Positions 58,190 to 64,000 of a stretch of 64,000 nt of DNA are shown piece after piece. How positions within the stretch are numbered: position 1 is the first letter of the stretch; each line of letters begins with the position of its first letter. The DNA lies in NCBI GenBank assembly GCA_036852015.1, contig JAANDG010000483.1, positions 50,428-114,427 of the forward strand, read 5' to 3'. The notes under the pieces were generated by a model that did not search any database, was not told the origin of the DNA, and saw only the letters and a list, made by a program, of their open reading frames with translations. The stretch comes from Pelodera strongyloides. Taxonomy: Eukaryota > Nematoda > Chromadorea > Rhabditida > Rhabditidae. The position numbers and the translations under genes are program-made.

Positions 58190-59221
58190 ATGACGATGTT
58201 CTCGATGCCTTTTCCCTGTTGAATTCTTCCATTTGTCGCGATGAAGAAGGATATGATAATGCCTTGGAATGCCTGCACTCATGGAGGGTTAGTTTCAAGT
58301 TTTTTTTTGTGCCAACGTTACACTTTGGCAACCTGACAACGTAACTAAGTTCACTAATAACCTCGTACCAAACAGCGATCACAAAAAAAAACTAACCAAC
58401 CCACCAGAGGCCATATTCACCACTCCGATTCCCTCCTGGAAATATTCCCTGGGGACAGAAAATAGCATTCGAATGTGAGACACGCAGAGAAAAAGACGGG
58501 GAATTCCCCATGGGAAACTGAGTGGTGAATATTGTCTCAGGACATCAGTTACCCGCGTAGCTATTTGTATGAGATTTCATTGAATTTCGAACTCACGGAA
58601 TGTTAGTTTATTAAAAACTTTTTCCGATTATGATTTAACTATGTTGCGCATGTTTGTAGGTTTATTCAGAAATATATTTTGGGTTACATTTTGCCTTTTC
58701 ACCTCCCTTTTTGTTTGAAATTGGCATTCGGTGGCGCTCTCAAAGGACATTGACGAAATAGAAATAAAACGTTCGGTTTTGATATTACAGTAATCAACTT
58801 AGGAAATGAGCCGTTAAGTCGCTAAGTCGCTATTGTAGTGAATACCGTAACTTAATTATCGTACATTTCGTTATTTCAGGACTTTATGGTGGATAATGAT
58901 AAACGACTGTTGGAGCCTTTATTGGAGGTACGGTAACTTCTCTTACGGTTTGAGTAACCTTGGATTTTCTACGTTGTAATGGTTTGCAGCGCCCAGTTTG
59001 TAGTTTGTAGTTTGTAGTTTATCATGTATGGCTTGCATGCAGTAATCTTGGATTTTGTACTTTGTAGTCTGCAATTTGTAGTTTATCGTCAAAAGTGTTC
59101 CAGGTGGTTCTCGACGTTCCGGACGTGGACACGACAGTGGAAGGACTGAAAGTCTTCAATAATTTGTGTGAATTCGTCCCCGGGGAAAGGAAAAGAATCC
59201 AATTGGAAAAGGAATTAGAAG
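58190..59221 (+). CDS. Unidentified gene, three internal exons
   Basis: Exons 58190-58287, 58880-58927 and 59104-59221 have GT-AG borders and join in one frame: DDVLDAFSLLNSSICRDEEG...LECLHSWR, DFMVDNDKRLLEPLLE, VVLDVPDVDTTVEGLKVFNN...EFVPGERKRIQLEKELE. The peptide looks wholly helical, like HEAT/ARM-type repeats, but I do not recognise the family. The first exon needs one preceding coding base and the last ends in phase 1, so both ends are missing; a candidate ATG at 58104 does not join in phase by the obvious donor. Same strand as Dicer, 13 kb downstream. Confidence 0.65.
58407..58538. mobile_element. MITE, GAGGCCATATTCACCACTC family
   Basis: GAGGCCATATTCACCACTCC to GAGTGGTGAATATTGTCTC, with interior blocks of the 35899 copy in inverted orientation (AGAGAAAAAGACGGGG). 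Lies in an intron of the gene at 58190. Confidence 0.88.
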
Positions 59222-59296
59222 GTGAGGAATTTCTACAGTAATATATGTACGCGGTGTATTGAATTTATGCAAAGGCATCCCATATGTGCCCCTCAT

Positions 59297-59414
59297 GAGG
59301 CCATTTTCACCACTCAATTACCCGTCTTTTTCTCTGCGTGTCTCCCGTTAGAATGATACTTTCTGTCGCCAGGGAATACTGCCCCGAGGGAATCGGAGTG
59401 GTGAATATGGCCAC
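59297..59414. mobile_element. MITE, GAGGCCATATTCACCACTC family
   Basis: GAGGCCATTTTCACCACTCA to GGAGTGGTGAATATGGCC; interior CCCGTCTTTTTCTCTGCG and CCAGGGAATACT as in the 35899 copy. Confidence 0.88.
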
Positions 59415-59512
59415 AGGTTACCGTAATTGCTTATGTTATCACATGGCAACATTAGCGTCAGCGTCGAATTACACTTTCTATTTAGCATCCTTACTTGCTT
59501 TTCCGGGAATGA

Positions 59513-59692
59513 ACTAGCGAAATGCGGGCCGGTTTTTGAAACGCATCGCGGACAACCGAATTCTTACGTATTTACGCTAATTTGCTCGAATTTAGCTCGA
59601 TTTTTTATTCTATTTATGTTCATTTGCATATGTTGCACAAGAATGCTGATGTACTCTATGCGTTTCAAACACCGGCCGGTATTTCGCTTTAA
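59513..59692. mobile_element. CCGGCCGG-family MITE, left end eroded
   Basis: Left CTAGCGAAATGCGGGCCGGT, right CCGGCCGGTATTTCGCTTTAA. Confidence 0.9.
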
Positions 59693-62658
59693 ACACTTTG
59701 AACTAAGCCTACTTGCAAAGCCTAGTCTTTTGAGTTGTTCAGCTCCTATATTATTTTCTGTTTCTCTCGATCCGAAACCTACCAAAAGGTTTACTATGAA
59801 AAGCTATGCAAGGCTGTCTATTAGCATATTATAAATATAGCCTCCTGCATATATCTAAAGTTTTTTTTGAAAACAGCTGAACCTTCGCCTTGATGTTATT
59901 TTGAAATATTCATCCCGTCCACGTCATCTTTCGCCCATAAAAACTGAAATAAAAATAAAATAAAATGCAAATTTGGTGAACAAAAAAGGGCCGATTGTTG
60001 TTAATGTAAAAGCAGTCAATTGTTTAGTCATTGGCAAAACATGAGACAGATTCCAATAGAAACAAACACACAATTTGGTGATTTGAACGAGAAGGCGAAT
60101 ATTCTCTTCACTTATTTACCAATTCGGATTTGATATATTGATTCTTGTTTTGTATTGATTTTTTTTGTATTTAAAACTTTACCGGATAACTTATCGATCA
60201 ATGAAGGTACTAGAATTTTTTGAAAATATTATCTACTTTTTAGCAGAAAAAAAATTCTAAAAACAAATCTTCATCGAAAAAAAGTGTTTACCGCAACATT
60301 ACGTCGTTCCCACACACATTATTTCAGCCATTTTATGGGTTTTTATGAGTTTTGTCTAGCACGCAAACTGTTTTCCAAACAAAGGGAATAAGGATGGGTT
60401 TTGGTTGAAGATTTTTTTATTAGACTTTGTCGATGTTTTCAGATTTTGAATATTTATTGATCTTACTTTTATATATATTTAGTCTTTGATCTCACTAGTT
60501 TGACATACCTTTCATAATAAGAGTACCACTATAGTAGGCCTCAGGTCCCACGGAGACTCAATATGTACCAGTAGGTTTAAACCTCATGTTATTACGCTTT
60601 CCACGTTCTTTTACTTTTCATTAAGATGTTCTTTGAGTTGTCAAATGTCAAAATTGTCACTTAAACGCTTGTCAATTTGTCATTTAAATTCGACAAAGAT
60701 TAATGGGTTTTTGCGCAATTGTCACTAATGACACCAAGGGATGATTTATATGGAAAAGGGCAAGAGTTGATCTTTTTGCGGGTACTTTTAAACTTTTTAT
60801 TAATAAAAAAGCAATCAACCTTGACCTAGGTTAATTATGATTAAGATACCTACTCGAGGTGATAGCTGGTAGCTTTAAAATAGCAGGTAGCTTAGCAGTG
60901 GTAGCCCAGTAGCTGCTATAATTCAAAATCTCTACCGTAGTTTCGTCAGTGTTACCTTACAACTACGAAATTTGAGGCGCTTGTTATGATATCATCCAAA
61001 GGTAAGATGGAGTTTTCAGTTACAAAATAGACTAAATAGAACTCTAAATTTTAAATAGAGAGATAGTAGTTTCTATGTTGCAGTTGCAAGTCCATGATGC
61101 TTGTATCTATGGTGCGATTCACTAACAGTAACACTAATTGTAAGGGTAAATTGTTAAAAAATACCCAAATTTTTTTCTAATTCATGTTTGTTGAATGCCA
61201 TAAATACCACAGGTGTGAATATGCCACCTCCCAATAACCATCATCTTTCACCCCCGATTGGCATATCCATATTGTAAATGTGCGATCAGAGCATATGCAA
61301 ATGTCGTAAATTCGTAAACAGGTCGTCTCGCGTACTACAAACCGCTGTAAATCCATCCCATTTTTCATCCAGATGTTATATCTCTTTCTGTGTGTTTTTG
61401 GGACATCTCATCGCCTATGAAATTACAGGTTTTTACGCGATAAATTTGTAGTAATACGGATATCTTGCTAGTGCAATGCTAGACGAAATATGTATAGCTT
61501 CTTTGAGAAGAGTTGTACGATTTATGTGTTTTTCAAAAAGAGTTTATGTTTCCTTGCTTTTGATCATAAGGATTTGCTCAGCTCAAGCAATATATAAGTA
61601 GTGTATGGAAGTAGAACTTGCCTCTGTTTTCCTGAAGAAGTTTTGAATAATTGCATGTCCCCTAACCCATGTACAATATCTTTGTCTGTGAAATTAACTA
61701 CGGCCAGTCTTGAAGTATTTATTATCTATAAATATGTTGGCGCTATATAGATTCATCTACGCACACAACTTAAATTATCCATAACAAAAGAGAGACAGTT
61801 ATACTTTCTGTGCAATATTTACCGAGATCATTTTTTAGGTTGACTCGAGCACAGGTGTGTTTACCGTTCTTTTTACGCTTTCCGCGACGCTGTTTTTTGT
61901 TAGTTATTTACTTACGCTTGCGCTAGCGCTTGGTGGGCAGATACCGCGTCGTGATATTGCGGGGGCAAGATCAAGGTTTACGTAGGGGGGTGTATAATTT
62001 GCTCCACCCCGGCATATGCTTGTCACTTATTGCTAGGTTTAAGAGAGTTATGTAATTCACACATCTTAGAAATAAGTTCCTCATTTTCTGTGGCGCTTAC
62101 GTACTCGTTGGTGGTAGTCCTGTTTGTTGCATACGCATTGTATGTTGTATGAGTTTGGCTATGCTATATGCGCGTTAGTAAGACTGTGGTAAGACCGTAC
62201 AATAACTAACGTTCCATGTACTTCCTAAGTTCTAATGTTTGTAAACCCATTCTCAGATGCTAAAGGGATTTGTTTTTTCACCTTGGCGTTTCCACGGTTT
62301 TGTTTTTGTTGTGATTTTCCGAAAGGAAAAATAAGCTTGTTTGGAAATTGGCTAAAGGTGGATAATACTTTCTTAGAGTTAGTCACGAAGTCATGAAGAC
62401 GTTTTTGTTGACTGTTTTTCGTGAACTTGTATGTATTGACATAACGCATGAGAGTATGCGTAAAAAGAACACTGGCACTCCTTTATTTGACACGGTTTTT
62501 TTGGTGTTTTTCTGGGCGATTCACCTAGTTGACACAAGTTTCAGAATTCCCGAACTGTATTGTTTAGACATTTTAGCTTTTTTTATTACAATTATAATGT
62601 TGAGTCTATTTTCTGGCTATGGCTATACTTTATTTGCTTGTGAAAAGAGTTGCAGATT
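59693..62658. other. No gene or RNA recognised
   Basis: AT-rich sequence with a few internal echoes (TTGTCA-type motifs near 60640-60730, GTAGCTG motifs near 60860-60930). Later exons of the gene at 58190 may lie here but I could not identify any. Confidence 0.4.
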
Positions 62659-62840
62659 TTAAATCGAAATACCGGCCGGTTATAGAAACACATCGAGTAC
62701 ACCCGCATTCTTATGCAGCTTATGCAAATGAACATTAATTAGAATGAAAAATCGAGCTAAATTCGAGCAACTTAGCATAAATACGTAAGACTGCAGTTGT
62801 CCACGATGCGTTTCAAAAACCGGCCGGTATTTCGCTCTAA
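62659..62840. mobile_element. CCGGCCGG-family MITE
   Basis: Left TTAAATCGAAATACCGGCCG, right CCGGCCGGTATTTCGCTCTAA; interior orientation as in the 46542 copy. Confidence 0.9.
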
Positions 62841-63017
62841 AAATATTGCTAGATTCAAGTCATCGAACTCCCTCGAGCTACCGTAGTCGTACTGCCACAT
62901 CCCTCACGAAAGTACACTCAGGAATTAGTCCTTGATATTTTGTTGTTTGTTTTCACCTATTTTCGTCCACCTACGGTAATTACTCCAAAGTACCATACGT
63001 ATTGTATTATAATCAAA

Positions 63018-63092
63018 CAGAATGAGCCGAACCCGCGTCGTACTGGTTCTGTGCTTCTCCTAGCTCGCTAACCACTTGACCACACGTGGTCG
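63018..63092 (-). repeat. tRNA-like sequence (SINE head or pseudogene)
   Basis: Minus strand: A-box-like TGGTCAAGTGGTTAGCGAGC and B-box-like GGGTTCGGCTC with spacing suited to a long-variable-arm tRNA. The acceptor ends do not pair, so it is not called a tRNA gene. Confidence 0.5.
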
Positions 63093-64000
63093 CACGTATT
63101 GGAGAAACTGGATCACTGTGTACCTTTAATGAGTAGTTCGCAGCTGACGTATCTTTGAAGATCTAGGCTTATTTGTTTGTATAATAAGGGTTTAATAAAT
63201 AATGATCGAGTGAAGCGCAAATAACAATTATATACTGGTCTACGGGTTTAGAGGTGGGAGTTACGCTACGGTCAGTTTACGCTTGGCTTATGTCGCGGTC
63301 AACTCTATTAGATACAAGCAACTGCCGATTAGACTAATTATATTCAAGATGCTGCAATATTTGATGCATTCTAGTATTATTTCTTCGATTAATTCAACTT
63401 ATTACTGTATAAACTTTTTGGAATCGTTAAGGTTGTTTAATTTATTGTTCTTTTCCTTGGCATGCTCTAAAACAGAAATTTTTGAAAGAAATTTTAATAC
63501 AAGCCAAAGTTGACCTTGAATACTCTAAGAACTGTGGGATTTTACGCATCTATTTTCACGCGTAATTTACCCTTTATATTTCTCATTTTATCGGTTACCT
63601 TTGTTGCAGTAATAGTAGTGAACCAGTGTTGCAATTTGTTTTTTTGATGACGATATTATATAAAAAATAAAATATAAGGAGATAACCCAAAACAACTATG
63701 CTGACAAAGGACATATTCATGATTTAGTTATAAGATTAAGACGAACATGGATAAAGTTTATTTTTATTCAAGGTAGATCTTCGAGCATTTACGACTCCGG
63801 GAGTAAATAATAAAGTTGTTAATAGGCATTAAAGTGAGAGATACAGTAATAATAGAAAGTAGCACTGTACTTGTACAAACCAATTCCCTTTGAAGGTACG
63901 TAAGGAGGGAGTAATGCGTACTTCGCATTTTTTATTGAAATTTCTGATTAGTCAAAATTTGTTGAATTTTTCTCGTAAATGTTTATTTTTCTTGAATTCG
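63093..64000. other. No feature recognised to window end
   Basis: AT-rich, with a 76-codon chance ORF at 63283-63513 and nothing recognisable. Confidence 0.4.

Noticed and set aside
59427..59834. 135-codon plus-strand ORF
   Set aside because: Most of it is the CCGGCCGG MITE at 59513-59692.

Overview
The window is intron-rich, AT-rich nuclear DNA from an invertebrate animal. Evidence is a many-exon Dicer gene, a spliced ribosomal protein L6 gene, a secreted C-type lectin-like gene, Penelope-like and LINE retroelements, and a very high density of short inverted-repeat elements. I cannot name the phylum from sequence alone.

Layout. 1-2296 (minus): damaged Penelope-like retroelement with its GIY-YIG endonuclease upstream of the reverse transcriptase (Naiad-type order), running off the left edge. 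2297-10400: no host gene; a mosaic of MITEs, a SINE-like unit, tandem repeats and a second Penelope-like RT tail. 10437-12957 (minus): C-type lectin-like gene with signal peptide. 12994-18166: mostly repeats. 18501-21300 (minus): RPL6, five coding exons. 21434-22668: a small MITE, then a 5'-truncated LINE between RPL6 and Dicer, which are head to head. 22816-44922 (plus): complete Dicer, read here as 55 coding exons joining in one frame to 1967 codons plus stop, with helicase, dimerisation domain, PAZ, two RNase III domains and dsRBD. 44923-58189: no gene recognised; MITEs and microsatellites. 58190-59221 (plus): three spliced exons of an unidentified gene. 59222-64000: repeats only.

Two themes stand out. 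First, many short inverted-repeat families end in TTAA followed by AAGGG or AAGCG, as if one TTAA-targeting transposase mobilised them; one copy is nested cleanly inside another. Second, Dicer introns carry many sequences able to form RNA hairpins, including a roughly 150-bp inverted repeat of LINE 3' ends in intron 1, so the pre-mRNA of this dsRNA-processing enzyme could itself contain Dicer-like substrates. The first is read from sequence; the regulatory idea is inference.

All splice sites and coordinates were read by eye; no alignment or database search was run.
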